64,000 nucleotides of DNA. Origin: Ichthyophis bannanicus. Its lineage: Eukaryota; Chordata; Amphibia; Gymnophiona; Ichthyophiidae. The DNA is taken from NCBI GenBank assembly GCA_033557465.1, contig CM066031.1, positions 1,672,082,800 to 1,672,146,799 of the forward strand, given 5' to 3'. The translations under genes and the position numbers were made by a program. Shown here piece by piece: positions 1-11,290 of this stretch (position 1 is the stretch's first letter; every line of letters begins with the position of its first letter). The notes under the pieces are model-generated. The model was not told the DNA's origin. It was given only the letters and a program-made list of their open reading frames with translations, and searched no databases.

Positions 1-110
1 TTAGTTAATGCTTTTTATTTACCGTCTTTCTATAATTCAAGATGGTTTACATAGAACTTGAAGTAACAGTGTTGGCACAGCTGTTTTACAGAGAACATTT
101 TCTTTCTTTA
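1..110 (-). repeat. Old SINE/LINE 3'-tail fragment
   Basis: The order of short blocks (T-rich start, a block resembling 'ggtttacatagaac', then 'ttttacagagaaca') follows the 3' tail of the complete SINE at 315-605. It is more diverged and lacks the tRNA-like head. From 110 to about 314 I see no recognisable feature. Confidence 0.4.
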
Positions 111-314
111 GGCCTAATTACTATTTAGAGTGATCAGCCAGGGTCAGCTTAGTGTCTCCGTGGCATGTTTTTTGCGGGTTGACTCTCAAGCCTGCTGTCT
201 GCCCCTCAAGAGAGCTTCAAATGCAGCAGCAACAGCATCTTAGCCCCTGGTGGAGGAGATTTAGGTGGAGAGAATCTCTGCAGTTGGAAATTTTGTGAGA
301 ACAGAAGAGAGGAG

Positions 315-605
315 ATTTATTTATTTATTTATTACATTCTCTTATATACCGCGCTATTCTGCATCAGTGCGGTTTACATTGAACAAACTGAAATTACATT
401 GAACAGGGCATTATAACTTGGAGATAACTATTTTACAGGGAACATGGGCTATGGAGGGTTAAGTGGCTTGCCCAAGACCACAAGGAGCACCTGTGGGACT
501 AGAAACCCCAGTCCTTCCAGCCCAAGGTTGCTGTCCTCTAGTGGGATTTGAACCCCCGACCTTCCCGCCTGTAGTACCTTGCCCCAACCACTAGGCCACT
601 CCTCC
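315..605 (-). mobile_element. tRNA-derived SINE, complete
   Basis: Read on the minus strand, the element starts with a tRNA-like head (GGAGGAGTGGCCTAGTGG) carrying a Pol III A box at about 588-598 and a B box (GGTTCAAATCCC) at about 543-555. A body follows with the typical 'cttgggcaagccacttaaccctcc' stretch, and it ends in a TAAA-type tandem tail at 315-335. About the last 110 bp resemble the 3' end of the LINE at 22448-24103, so that LINE probably supplies its reverse transcriptase. SINEs of this type are made by Pol III and mobilised in trans. No clear target duplication is visible. Confidence 0.8.
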
Positions 606-639
606 GCAAACAACAACAGTCCACCAGAGGAGCAGAGAA

Positions 640-800
640 GAACCACAGCCACACCAGAGATGTCTTCACAAACACAAAACTTTATTAAGGGATCAAACTT
701 GGCCATGTTTCGGCATGAGAGCTGCATGAGGGTCAGTCAATATCTTGTTCAGCTTCGAATTGACAAGATTACAAGATGTTGCAAACAGACAAATACCAGA
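640..800 (-). mobile_element. Penelope-like 3' UTR fragment (tentative)
   Basis: On the minus strand this reads as a 'tcatgc..gccgaaacatggcc..ttaataaag' block. That arrangement is common at the 3' ends of vertebrate Penelope-like elements and recalls the 3' end of the element at 33646-37410. No coding sequence is present. From 800 to 1166 I recognise nothing firmly; short frames there could be decayed DIRS gag. Confidence 0.35.
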
Positions 801-1166
801 ACAAAGGCTAGTCAGAAATGTTGGAAAGCCTTAGCATCAGACAACGTGCTGGAGGGGCTGAGGGGGAGGCTTTTGATTGAACTTTGTTTGACGACAAAGG
901 GGGACCCATCTGAGTACCGGGCTAAAGCAAGGTGCTCTGGCAGGAGTAATCAACTAGCAAAGTGCCAGAGGAGCACTTTTCATTCCCCGATGTCTGTAGC
1001 CTTGATGCTCCCAAAGGGATGCTGGAGACAGTGGTCAAAGTTGTTCCAGCCCTAAAGCCTTCAGAAGCAGCAATTGCCTCTGGGTTTAAACAGCAGTGGT
1101 GCTGGCGACACAGCAGGCTGGCCGTTCAGTGCCCTTGGCATAGTCATCGCACATTGTACAGCCGAT

Positions 1167-1513
1167 ACTCATAAGAATATAAGAAATGCTATACTGGATT
1201 AGACCAAGGTCCATCAAGCCCAGTATCCTGTTTCCAACAGTGGCCAATCCAGGTCACAAGTATCTGGCAGTTTCCCAAAAAGCCACACAGGATCCATAAT
1301 GCTTGTATTGGAACAAGCAGTGGATTTCCTGGATCCTCTTTAATAATGATTTATGGACCTTTCTTCCAGGAACTTGTCCAAACCTTTTGTAAACTCAGCT
1401 ATACTAATAGCTTTTACTACATCCTATGGTAACGAATTCCAGAGTTTGATTATGCATTGAGTGAAAAAATATTTTCTCTTATTAGTCTTAAACAGGTTAC
1501 ACTGCATTGCCTG
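1167..1513 (-). mobile_element. CR1 LINE, 5'-truncated 3' end
   Basis: The sequence aligns by eye with the 3' ends of the larger CR1 copies at 3181, 6722 and 30119. It has the same 'ggtccatcaagcccagtatcctgtttccaac' region, the 'tttatggacctttc' block and 'gtgaaaaaatattttctctt'. It keeps only the 3' UTR and the last codons of ORF2. It lies next to decayed DIRS gag sequence, so it probably inserted into that element. Confidence 0.85.
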
Positions 1514-1514
1514 A

Positions 1515-2750
1515 GAATGCAGCAGGTTGGTCAGAGTCTATGCCGGTTCCCACGGCCATTTCCCTCTCGAGTGTGTCAGGATCCGATGTTCCAGTGAAAC
1601 CCAGGAAGCACTCAATGCATCAATCCCATTGATTCTCTCCTTCTCTGTGCAGTCTGAGAGAGCGCTGAGAGGAGTCCCAACGATACTTCAATTTTCTCTT
1701 GGAGTCAGACTTGGACAGGTAGGTGACCGATGTGGGATTGGAGATTCTGTTGGGCAGCAGGTGTCCTGAGCTTCCATCAGACCCCTGTCCTCCACATGAA
1801 CGCTGGAAGTCTCCTCCTAAGGACATGCCCTTCCAAGACCTCAGAGATATGGCCAAGGCCATCCCATTTTCCCTGAAGGCAGATTACGAGCCCAGGGCCG
1901 GACGAGCTGGAGATCCTCCAGTACCCTTCAGCCCCCTAAGGAGGCAGCAATGGTGACAGTACATCGGATCCTGAAGAAGCTGCAAATGAGGATGTGGGGA
2001 AAACCTCTCATGATACCCGCTGTCAGCAGGAGGCTGGACTCAGTGTACTGGGTCCAGAAAGCTCCAGGATTTGAGAAGCCTCAGCTTCTGCACCACTCTC
2101 TGGTGGTGGATTCTGCCCCAAAGAGAATCAAAAGCAATAAGACTCACTCCTCGACGCCCTCAAGTAGAGAGGTGTGGACTCTGGATTCCTTTGGCAGGCA
2201 GTGCTTCCAGAGCTCCTTGATTATGGCCAGAGTCCTATCATCCCAGCTGTACATGAGTATGTTCTAGAGGGACATCATGCTAGATCTTGCTGAGCTGGGT
2301 TTGTTCATTCCCCCAGAGCGGCTCGACTCCTGTCATGCCAAGGACTGTTCAAAGTATATGGTCCAGGCAACTTATGACACCTATGAGTCGATCTGCAGGG
2401 CAACGGCAGTGTGCATTGTGGCCTGCCGGCTCCAGTCTTCAGACTTGGAACAGTTTATGCAGAATAAACTGGTGATTGTGCCATGCAAAGAGGAGCAGGT
2501 GGAGGCCAAAGCTGGTGACATAGAGAAGCAGCATATCACCCTCACCAGTCTCTCAAGGAAAACATCTGATCCCTCTTGTAAGGATGTACCAGGGGCCGAA
2601 GATGACTTACTACCAGCATAAGCGCAGATACTTCCCAAGCCCTCAAAGCTCTCAGCAAAAGGTGCAGGCCCCTCATCAGCAGTGACGAAAGAAACCTCAG
2701 GAGGCCCAGTCTGCCCTACAGCCCAAGCTGGGACAGAGTTTTGACTAGTT
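1515..2750 (+). pseudogene. DIRS element A, decayed gag
   Basis: Broken frames match the gag proteins of DIRS C (18342-20144) and DIRS D (48395-50318). Matches include FQDLRDMAKAI, RRLDSVYWVQKAPGFEK, LLHHSLVV, THSSTPS and LDSFGRQCFQSS, followed by the SDLEQF and LSRKTS segments, in the same order. Several stops and frame changes are present and the N-terminal zinc-binding part is missing. Gag would have coated the RNA in a cytoplasmic particle. This copy is dead and clearly older than C and D. Confidence 0.75.
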
Positions 2751-2759
2751 CCTTCAGAG

Positions 2760-3180
2760 CATAGCCAATCTACCCATTACTGCGGAGGATAACTCCCTGG
2801 TGGGGGACAGCTCATCCTTTTTGCCCAGAGGTGGCCTCTCAACACCTCAGATTCGTGGATTTTGCAGATAGTCCAGAGCTGCTACATACTGCACCTCACT
2901 AACCCGCCCCTTCCTCCTCCCTGAGGGAGTATTCCATCAGTCCTCTGCACCTCAGTCTGTGACAAGGAGAAATCTCCACTCTTCTGGTCAATCTCACCAT
3001 AGAGCCCGTGCCTGCAGCTTAGGGCGAGTGGGGGTTCTACTTCAGGTTCTTCCTGGTCCCCAAGAAAACGGGGTGGGAGGGGGGATGGCCCATCTTGGAC
3101 CTCCGAAATGTCAATAACTTCCTGGTGTGAGAAAAATTCAAGATGGTTTCGCTGCAGACTCTACTCCCTTACCTTCAGAG
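2760..3180 (+). pseudogene. DIRS element A, start of reverse transcriptase
   Basis: After gag, decayed frames give GFYFRFFLVPKKTG, ILDLRNVNNFLV and EKFKMVSLQTLLPYLQ. These match the first RT blocks of DIRS C and D (fingers region, before the YLDD motif). The sequence is cut off at 3180 by a CR1 element. The later RT and RNase H parts are not found immediately beyond it. The RNase H/recombinase fragment at 14737 onward could be the other half of this same copy after an internal deletion, but that is inference. Confidence 0.65.
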
Positions 3181-5740
3181 AACATAAGAACATAAGATAT
3201 GCCATACTGGGTCAGACCAAGGTCCATCAAGCCCAGTATCCTGTTTCCAACATTGACCAATCTAGGTCATAATTACCTAGCAATTTCCCCAAAAGACACA
3301 GGATTCTCAATGCTTGTATTGGGTCAAGCAGTGATATCCCATATCCCTTTTAATAATAGTTTATGGACCTTTCCTCCAGGAACTTGTCCAAACCTTTTTT
3401 AAACCCAGCTGCACTAACAGCTTTTACTACATCCTCCAGTAACAAATTTGAGACTTTGATTACACGTTGAGTGAAAAAATATTTTCTCTTATTAGTCTTA
3501 AATAGGTTACCCTGTAGCTTCATTGCATGTCCCCTATTCTTTTTATATTCTGATGACATAAACAATCGATCTACTTTTACCTGTTCCACTCCATTCATTA
3601 ATTTATAGACCTCTATCATATCTCCCCTCAGCCGTCTCTTTTCCAGGTTGAAGAGCCCTAAACCTTTTAGCCTCTCTTCATAGGAGTATCCTTCCATCCC
3701 CTTTACCATTTTGGTGGCTCTTCTCTGTTCCTTTTCTAATAATGCTATATCTTTTTTAAGATACGGCGACCGGAATTGCACACAATATTCAAGGTGCGAT
3801 TACACCATGGAACGATACAGAGGGATTATAATATCCTTTGTTTTATTTTCCATTCCTTTCCTTATGAAACCTAGCATTCTATTTGCTCTCTTGGCCGCCG
3901 CTACACATTGGGCGGAGGGTCTTAACATTTTATCCATGATGACACCTAAATCTTTTTCCTGGGTGGTGGTTTCCAATGTGGAACCTTGCATCGTGTAACC
4001 ATAGTTTGGGTTGTTCTTTCCTAGGTGCATAACTTTTCATTTGTCCATATTAAATTTCATCTGCCATTTGGATGACCAGTCTTCCAATTTATCAAGATAC
4101 TCTTGCAATTTTCCACAATCCTCTTGGGTTTTAACAACTTTAAATAGTTTTGTGTCATCTGCAAATTTGATAACCTCAATCGTTATTCCCTTTTCCAGGT
4201 CATTTATGAATATGTTAAAAAGCAGCGGACCCAGCACAGATCCCTGGGGTACTCCACTATTCACCTTTTTCCATTGGGAAAATTGGCCATTTAGCCCTAC
4301 CCTCTGCTTTCTATCTTTTAACCAGTTCCTGAGCCACAATAGTATATCACCTCCTATCCCATGACTTTTTAGTTTTGCCAGAAGTCTCTGATGAAGGACC
4401 TTGTCAAAGGCTTTCTGAAAGACCAGATACACTATATCAACTGACTCACCTTTGTCTACCTGTTTATTCACACCTTCAAAAAAACATAACAGATTAGTAA
4501 GACAAGATCTTCCTTGTCTAAAGCCATGTTGGCTGTCTCTCATTAAGCCATGACTATCTACATGTTGAGTAATTTTGTACTTTATGATGGTTTCTACCAT
4601 TTTTCCCAGTACTGATGTCAGGCTCACCTATCTGTAGTTTCCCGGATCACCCCTGGAACCCTTTTTAAAAACTGGCAATCCTCCAATCTTTAGGTATTAC
4701 AGATGATTTTAATGATAGTTCACAGATTACTAATAGCAGGTCTGCAATCTCATATTTCAGTTCTTTCAACACCCTTGGATGTATACCATCTGGTCCAGGT
4801 GATTTGCTACTCTTCAGTTTATCAAATAGTTGTAATACATCTTCCCGGTGTAGCGATATTTCTTTCAGTTCTTCTGCAGCATCACCTTTAAATGCCATTT
4901 CAGTCATGGGTAACAAACCTACATCTTTCTCAGTAAAGACCGAAGCAAAGAATTCATTCAGTCTCTCTGCTATAGCCTTGTCCCCTCTTACTGCCCCTTT
5001 TACCCCTCTATCATCTAATGGTCCAACTGACTCTCTCACAGGTTTTTTGCTACGAATGTACTTGAAAAAGTATTTATTATGCGTTTTTGCTTCCACAGCA
5101 AGTTTCTCAAATTCTCCCTTTGCCTGTCTTATCAATGCCTTGCATTTAACTTGTCAGTGCTTGTGCTGTTTCCAGTTTTCATCGTTTAGATCTTTTTTCC
5201 ATTTCCTGAAAGATGCTTTTTTGGCAACAACAGCCACTGACCTCATCTTTAAACCATGCTGGCAGTGTTTTGGACTTCCCTTCACTTTCCTTAAAGCGTG
5301 GAATACAGCTGGTCTGGGCTTCCAAAATAACAACATCCATGATTGATGTAAGTATTAATCTTATCAACTGCTCCTTTTAGTTTTTTTCTTAACTAGTTTC
5401 CTCATTTTATCATAGTCTCCCTTTCGAAAGTTAAAAGGTAGTAATGTGGATTTCCTTACCATCCCTCCTCCATTAATTAAATCAAAAGCGATCATGCTAT
5501 GATCACTATTGCCAAGTGGCCCCAACACCCTTATCTCTTGCACCAGATCTGGTGTTCCACTAATGACTAAATCCAAAATGGCTTCCCGTCTGGTCGGTTC
5601 ATGAACCAGCTGCTCCAAGAAGCAGTCATTTATTTCATCTAGATACTTTATTTCCCTAGCATGTCCTGCCATGACACTGACCCAGTCAATACCGGAGTAA
5701 TTGAAATCACTGCCGTGGCCACCACAATGACTTTGCAGTC
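3181..5740 (-). mobile_element. CR1 LINE copy 1 (5'-truncated)
   Basis: The 3' end carries two copies of the octamer seen as 'aacataag' on the plus strand, the short tandem 3' terminus typical of CR1. The body covers the ORF2 reverse transcriptase and the C-terminal part of the endonuclease. The 5' part (most of the endonuclease and all of ORF1) is missing. No target duplication is evident, which is usual for CR1. Confidence 0.9.
3350..5690 (-). pseudogene. CR1 ORF2 reverse transcriptase, broken
   Basis: Successive minus-strand frames hold the end of the endonuclease (HEPTRREAILDLVISGTPDLV, LGNSDHSMIAFDLI), the linker, RT motif A (VFQKAFDKVLHQRLL), the GVPQGSVLGPLLFNIF block, the catalytic FADDTKLF and the C-terminal LEYCVQF-like region. 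Frames are split at about 5364, 5135, 4627, 4030 and 3781, so the gene is not functional. ORF2 of an active CR1 nicks the target and copies the RNA at that nick. Confidence 0.88.
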
Positions 5741-6721
5741 AGCCATCAGGCCAAATGGTAGAACAGAAAAACTGAAAATGCTGCCCGAGTGTGCCAAAGC
5801 ATAGAAAACGCCGGTGATCCTCCCGGAGAAGAATATGTAAATATGCTTCCGCTAGGCTGGATGAGGCAAGGAATTATCCCATAAGAGCTACTTGCATTAT
5901 TGGACATATCGTTTTCATGTGAAAAACCGGTACATGAAGGGCACAGTGGACCTCCTTGAGACCCAGACTCTGCTGAAAGGACCCCTCCTTATTGGATACC
6001 GCAAAGTAAATGGAATAACGAGCAGAGTCCCTCTTTGCGAGTTGGACCAGTGGAATGGCTCAAAGAAACTGCAGACGTTGGAGGGTGGATTGTATGGCTG
6101 CCCTCTTTCGGAACGCTCTGCTGGGCAAAACTAGGAAGGCTTCTTGGATGGGAGAGCATAGCCTTGGCTGACTATGTTGAGGACTCATTGATCGAAGGCC
6201 ACGTGGGCTCACTGCTTGGAAAAGGCATCCACCCTCCTCGTATTGGCGGCGACATAGGCATCCCGTCCTTTCCTGATTCCCCGCAGGATTGTGACCTTTG
6301 ACCGACATGAGGTCATAGGAAAGGCCTTTCCGTGCCGTGTAAAGGACCGCGGCTTGCCTTCCAATAGTCACTGTGGCTTGACTTCCCCCAGGTCCTTGAC
6401 AAGCTTGTCAAGGTCTTCACCAATGAGACATTTACCTTGGAAGGGGAGCTTAGAGAGGTGCGCTTTAAAGGCTGGATCAGCCGACCATTCACAAAGCTAG
6501 AGCAATGTAGGAAGGCATAGGCCGCCAGACCTCTACAAACTGATGCCTGAGTGGAGTTTCCTATCCTAATGATCCGAAAGGGCCCCCCCCCTTCAACTGG
6601 AATAGCGATGTGCTTAGTGACAGCAGTCACCAGAGCAGCCATCTTTGATTATGCAAAGCACCTGTCCAGATCCGCTGGAGACCAAAGATAGTGCTGTCAC
6701 TAAGGTAGTGCTGTCCCAGAT
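5741..6721 (-). other. Unassigned stretch with a gag-like fragment
   Basis: Nearly 1 kb lies between two CR1 copies. Minus-strand frames at about 6060-6660 contain VTAVTKHIAIPVEGG, a short spacer and then FVKTL/GEDLDKLVKDLG-like text around 6380-6440 (across a frame change). This recalls gag regions of DIRS-type retroelements of another family. The plus-strand frame at 5892-6134 shows no known domain. I cannot name it with confidence. Confidence 0.3.
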
Positions 6722-9700
6722 AAGAACATAAGATATGCCATACTGGGTCAGACCAAGGTCCATCAAGCCCAGTATCCTGTTCCCAACAGTGGCCAATCTA
6801 GGTCATACGTACCTAGCAGTTTCCCCAAAAGACACAGGTTCTGCAATGCTTGTACTAGGTCAAGCATTGATATCCTGGGTCCCTTTAAATAATGGTTTAT
6901 GGACCTTTCCTCCAGGAACCTGTCCAAACCTTTTTTAAACCCAGCTACACTAACAGCCTTTACTACATCCTCCAATAACAAATTCCAGAGTTTGATTACA
7001 CGTTGAGTGAAAAAATATTTTCTTTAATTAGTCTTAAATAGTTTACCCTGTAGCTTCATTGCATGTCCCCTAGTCTTCCTATATTCTCATAACGTAAACA
7101 GTCGATCTACGTTTACCCGTTCCACTCCGTTCATTAATTTATAGACTTCTATCATATCTCCCCTCAGCCGTCTCTTTTCCAGATTAAAGAGCCCTAACCT
7201 TTTTAGCCTTTCTTCATAGGAGTATCCTTCCATCCCCTTTACCATTTTGGAGGCTCTTCTCTGAACCTTTTCTAATAACGCTATATCCTTTTTAAGATAC
7301 GGCGACCAGAATTGCACACAATATTCAAGGTGCAGTCTCACCATGGAACGATATAGAGGCATTATAATATCTTTTGTTTTATTTTCCATTCCTTTCCTTA
7401 TGATGCCTAGCATTCTATTTGCTCTCTTGGCAGCCGCTGCACACTGGGCCGAGGGTTTTAACATGTTATCCACAATGACACCTAAATCTTTTTCCTGGGT
7501 GGTGGTTCCTAATGTGGAACCTTGCATCGTGTAACCATAGTTTGGGTTGTTCTTCCCTAGATGCATAACTTTGCACTTGTCCACATTAAATTTCATCTGC
7601 CATTTTGATGCCCAGTCTTCCAATTTATCAAGATCCTCTTGCAATTTTCCACAATCCTCTTGGGTTTTAACAACTTTAAATAGTTTTGTGTCATCTGCAA
7701 ATTTGATAACCTCACTCGTTATTCCGCTTTCCAGGTCATTTATGAATATGTCAAAAAGCAGCGGACCCAGCACAGATCCCTGGGGTACACCACTATTCAC
7801 CTTTCTCCATTGGGAAAATTGGCCATTTAGTCCAACCCTCTGCTTTCTATCTTTTAACCAGTTCCTGATCCACAGTAGTACACTGCCTCCTATCCCATGA
7901 CTCTTTAGTTTTGCCAAAAGTCTCTGATGAGGGACCTTGTCAAAGGCTTTCTGAAAGTCTAGATACATTATATCAACTGACTCACCTTTGTCCACCTGTT
8001 TATTCACACTTTCAAAAAAACATAACAGATTAGTAAGACAAGATCTTCCTTGTCAAAAGCCATGTTGGCTGTCTCCCAGTAGGCCATGACTATCCACATG
8101 CTGAGTAATTTTATTCTTTATGATGGTTTCTACCATTTTTCCCGGTACTGACGTGAGGCTCACCGGTCTGTAGTTTTCCGGATCACCCCTGGAACCCTTT
8201 TTAAAAATTGGTGTTACATTGGCGATCCTCCAATCTTCAGGTATTAGAGATGATTTTAATGATAGTTCACAGATTACTAATAGCAGGTCTACAATCTCAT
8301 ATTTCAGTTCTTTCAACACCCTTGGATGTATACCATCCGGCCCAGGTGATTTGCTACTCTTCCGTTTATCTAATAGTTATAATACATCTTCCCGATGTAT
8401 CGATATTTCCTTCAATTCTTCCGCACCTTTAAATACCACTTCAGTCATGGGTAATATCCCTGCATCTTCCTCAGTAAAGACCGAAGCAAAGAATTCATTC
8501 AGTCTCTCCGCTATCGCCTTGTCACCTCTTAGTGCCCCTTTAACTCCTCTATCATCTAATGGACCGACTGACTCTCTCACAGGTTTTTTGCTACGAATGT
8601 ACTTGAAAAAATCTTTATTTAGCATTTTTGCTTCCGCAGCAAGCTTCTTCTCAAATTCTCTCTTTGCCTGCTTTATCAATGCCTTGCATTTGACCTGCCA
8701 ATGCTTGTGCTGCTTCCAGGTTTTGTCGTTTGGCTCTTTTTTCCATTTCCTGAAAGATGCTTTTTTGGCAACAACAGCCTCTCTGACCTCACCTTTAAAC
8801 CATGCTAGCAGTTTTTTGGACTTCCTTCCACCCCTCTTAAAGCGTGGAATACAGCTGGTCTGGGCTTCCTAGATAGTATTTTTCAACAACACCCAAGCTT
8901 GATGTAACTCTTTAACCTTTGCAACTACTCCTTTTAGTTTTTTCTTAACTATTTTCCTCATTTTATCATAGTCTGCCTTTCGAAAGTTAAAAGGTAGTAC
9001 TGTGGATTTCCTTACTATCCTTCCTCCACTAATTAAATCAAAGGCGATCATGCTATGATCACTTTTGCCAAGTGGTCCCAACACCCTTATCTCTTGCACT
9101 AGATCTGGTGTTCCACTAAGGACTAGGTCTAATATGGCTTCCCCTCTGGTCAGTTCATGAACCAGCTGCTCCAAGAAGCAGTCATATATTTCATCTAGGA
9201 ACTTTATCTCCCTAGCATGTCCTGCCGTGACACTGACCCAGTCAATACCGGGGTAATTGAAATCACCCATTATTATTACCACGCTGTAACTTTTGTTAGC
9301 TTCCTTGATTTCTTTGAGCGTTTCATCATCCATTTGTTCATTCTGGCCAGGCGGTCGATAGTACACCCCCACTGCCATTGCCTTCCCCTTTTTACATGGA
9401 ATTTCAATCCATAGAGATTCTACAGCAAATTTTGTTTCTTGCAAAACCTTAATCCTTTCTGACTCAATGCCCTCTCTAACATAGAGCGCAACCCCTCCAC
9501 CAATTTGATCAGCTCTATCATTACAATATAGTTTGAACCCAGGTATCACAGTGTCCCACTGGTTGTCCTCCTTCCACCATGTCTCTGATATTCCAATCAT
9601 TTCTAACCTCTCATTTAGTGCTATATATTCTAACTCTCCCATCTTATTTTTTAGACTTCTAGCATTTGCATACAAGCATTTTAGAGACTGTATATTCATA

Positions 9701-9972
9701 TTAATTTGGCTATTTGTAGACATGGGTAATTTGGGATCTTTAAGCTCTGTCTGCACCATACTCGACGGCATTTGGGCTACTTTACTCTTTTTTGGAACCT
9801 CTCTGCTCTTGGTAGTATCCTTCAAGGATACATTCTTCCGAACCATCCGCTCTTGGGCGACTGTCGGCTTTCCCCTATTATCTAGTTTAAAAGCTGCTCT
9901 ATCTCCTTTTTAAAGGTTAATGCCAGCAGCCTGGTTCCATCCCGGTTAAGGTGAAGCCCATCCCTTCGGAAA
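6722..9972 (-). mobile_element. CR1 LINE copy 2
   Basis: A long minus-strand CR1 begins (3' end) with the octamer repeat at 6722-6735. It covers the full ORF2 and a few bases of the ORF1 end. At about 9972 it stops matching copy 4, which continues into the ORF1 esterase. The 5' side is followed by unrelated sequence and a 113-bp minisatellite. Confidence 0.9.
7087..9846 (-). pseudogene. CR1 ORF2: endonuclease-reverse transcriptase
   Basis: The best preserved ORF2 of the window. The first 325-codon frame (8869-9846) holds an APE-type endonuclease: LYANARSLKNKM, ISETWWKE, GGGVALYVRE, VGVYYRPPG, GDFNYPGIDW and the SDHSMI catalytic block. The following frames (8377-8679, 8053-8319, 7087-8007) hold the linker, RPVSLTSVPGK, RT motif A (YLDFQKAFDKVPHQ), the PQGSVLGPLLF block and FADDTKLF. 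Breaks at about 8870, 8680-8320 and 8010 divide one original protein into four, so it is probably inactive. It serves as the reference for the other CR1 copies here. Confidence 0.9.
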
Positions 9973-10029
9973 GAGGGCTGCTACACAGTACCCTGTTCTG
10001 TGCTGCTGAAGTAAGCTATATTCTTATTT

Positions 10030-10603
10030 GATTTAAATTATAGCTCTTTGCTGCTGCTGCTAGGCTTTAACTTATTATGAAATTTAAACTACAAGCTCTC
10101 TGCTGGGTTCTAAATTTAACCAGAAAGCTCTCTTCTGTGTTTTAAATTTAAACAAAAAGTACTTTGCTGATGCTAGGCCCTGAGTGACTATTAAATGTAA
10201 ACTACAGCTCTGTGCTGGGTTCCAAATTTAACCAGAAAGCTCTCTTCTATGTTGTTAAATTTAAACTAAAAGTACTTTGCTGATACTAGGCCCTGAGTGA
10301 CTATTAAATTAAAACTACAAGCTCTCTGCTCGGTATGTAAATGTAACCAGAAAGTTCTCTTCTGTGTTTTAAATTTAAACTAAATGTACTTTGCTGATGC
10401 TAGGCCCTGAGTGACTATTAAATGTAAACTACAGCTCTCTGCTGGGTTCCAAATTTAACCAGAAAGCTCTCTTCTGTGTTTTTAAATTTAAACTAAAAGT
10501 ACTTTGCAGATACTAGGCCCTGAGTGACTATTACATTAAAATTACAAGCTCTCTGCTGGGTATTGAAAGTAACCAGAAAGTTCTCTTCTGTGTTTTAAAT
10601 TTA
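10030..10603. repeat. 113-bp minisatellite, about five units
   Basis: The phrase 'tgagtgactatta' recurs at 10181, 10294, 10408 and 10521, a period of 113-114 bp. Each unit also contains 'gctctctgctgggt', 'aaccagaaagctctcttct' and 'agtactttgctgat'. The first unit (about 10030-10130) is partial and diverged. The array starts about 60 bp after the CR1 copy 2 match ends and runs directly into a Harbinger-type terminus at 10604. Confidence 0.85.
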
Positions 10604-10811
10604 GGGGTATGTTTACTAAACCGTCTTAACGTGCGCCCGGCGCTTTTGTGTAGGTTGCCATAAAAGGAATGGGCGTTTCAGTCTTAAAGCAGCAAAATGG
10701 GAGTATCGTGCAATAACGCGTGCTGCTGCGCACATTATCGGACGAAGCGCCGCTAAGCATGTTAACGCGCGGTAATCTTAAGTAGGCGCCCAGACATGCA
10801 AACATAGCAAC

Positions 10812-10885
10812 AGAGGTGTAGCACAATGGTTAATACACTGACTGATGATACAGGGGTCATGAGTTCAATCCCCCGGTGTGCCTAA
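10812..10885 (+). other. tRNA-like module (A box and B box)
   Basis: 'TAGCACAATGG' fits a Pol III A box and 'GAGTTCAATCCCCC' fits a B box, spaced like a tRNA gene. The stems of a real tRNA do not pair well and there is no clear anticodon arm, so this is a tRNA-derived module, not a functional tRNA. The same module is tandemly repeated at 37690-39080. Confidence 0.6.
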
Positions 10886-11065
10886 TGCATAAGGCTGGCT
10901 GAGGCATCAGCTGTAGCATGTAAGTATTTTTTCTTGAGGCAGTTTATTTGTATTTTAATTATTGCTGCCAGCAAACACACCCTCACGTGCCGTAACCTAA
11001 GGTGCAGCATAAGGCACCCTATAACGCACTCCATAGGATACCTTATAAGGCACCTTACATGGACG

Positions 11066-11139
11066 GTAACCATAAGGTGCCTCAGAAGGCGCTTTATAGG
11101 GCGCCCTATAAAGCGCCTCCTGAGGCACCTTATGGTTAC
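11066..11139. repeat. 74-bp near-perfect palindrome
   Basis: Arms of 37 bp centred on the GCGC at 11101-11104 match with a single mismatch. They are built from 'ggtgcct' and 'gcgctttataggg' blocks. Degenerate relatives of the same blocks precede it (11000-11060) and recur at 39290-39330. Confidence 0.85.
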
Positions 11140-11221
11140 AGTACGCTGACGGTGTTTTTGCTGGCAGCACTAATGTACATTAAAAATAGATAATGCTTTG
11201 GACAGCCCTATCAAATAACCC

Positions 11222-11290
11222 CTCTGTGGGTTTGAACCCATGACCTCTGGCTCCACTGGCAGTGAAGTAACCAGTGGGCTACAGCTCTAT
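11222..11290 (-). other. Inverted tRNA-like module
   Basis: Read on the minus strand this gives a 'TAGCCCACTGG' A box and a 'GGGTTCAAACCC' B box with a perfect 'TGGGTTCAAACCCA' T-arm. With the plus-strand module at 10812 it flanks the palindrome in inverted orientation. No full cloverleaf is evident. Confidence 0.55.

Noticed and set aside
315..605. A functional tRNA gene on the minus strand
   Set aside because: A and B boxes are present, but the stems do not pair as a cloverleaf and the sequence continues into a SINE body and tail.
579..1055. A 158-codon plus-strand ORF
   Set aside because: It runs from SINE into Penelope-like 3' sequence and has no domain or conserved pattern.
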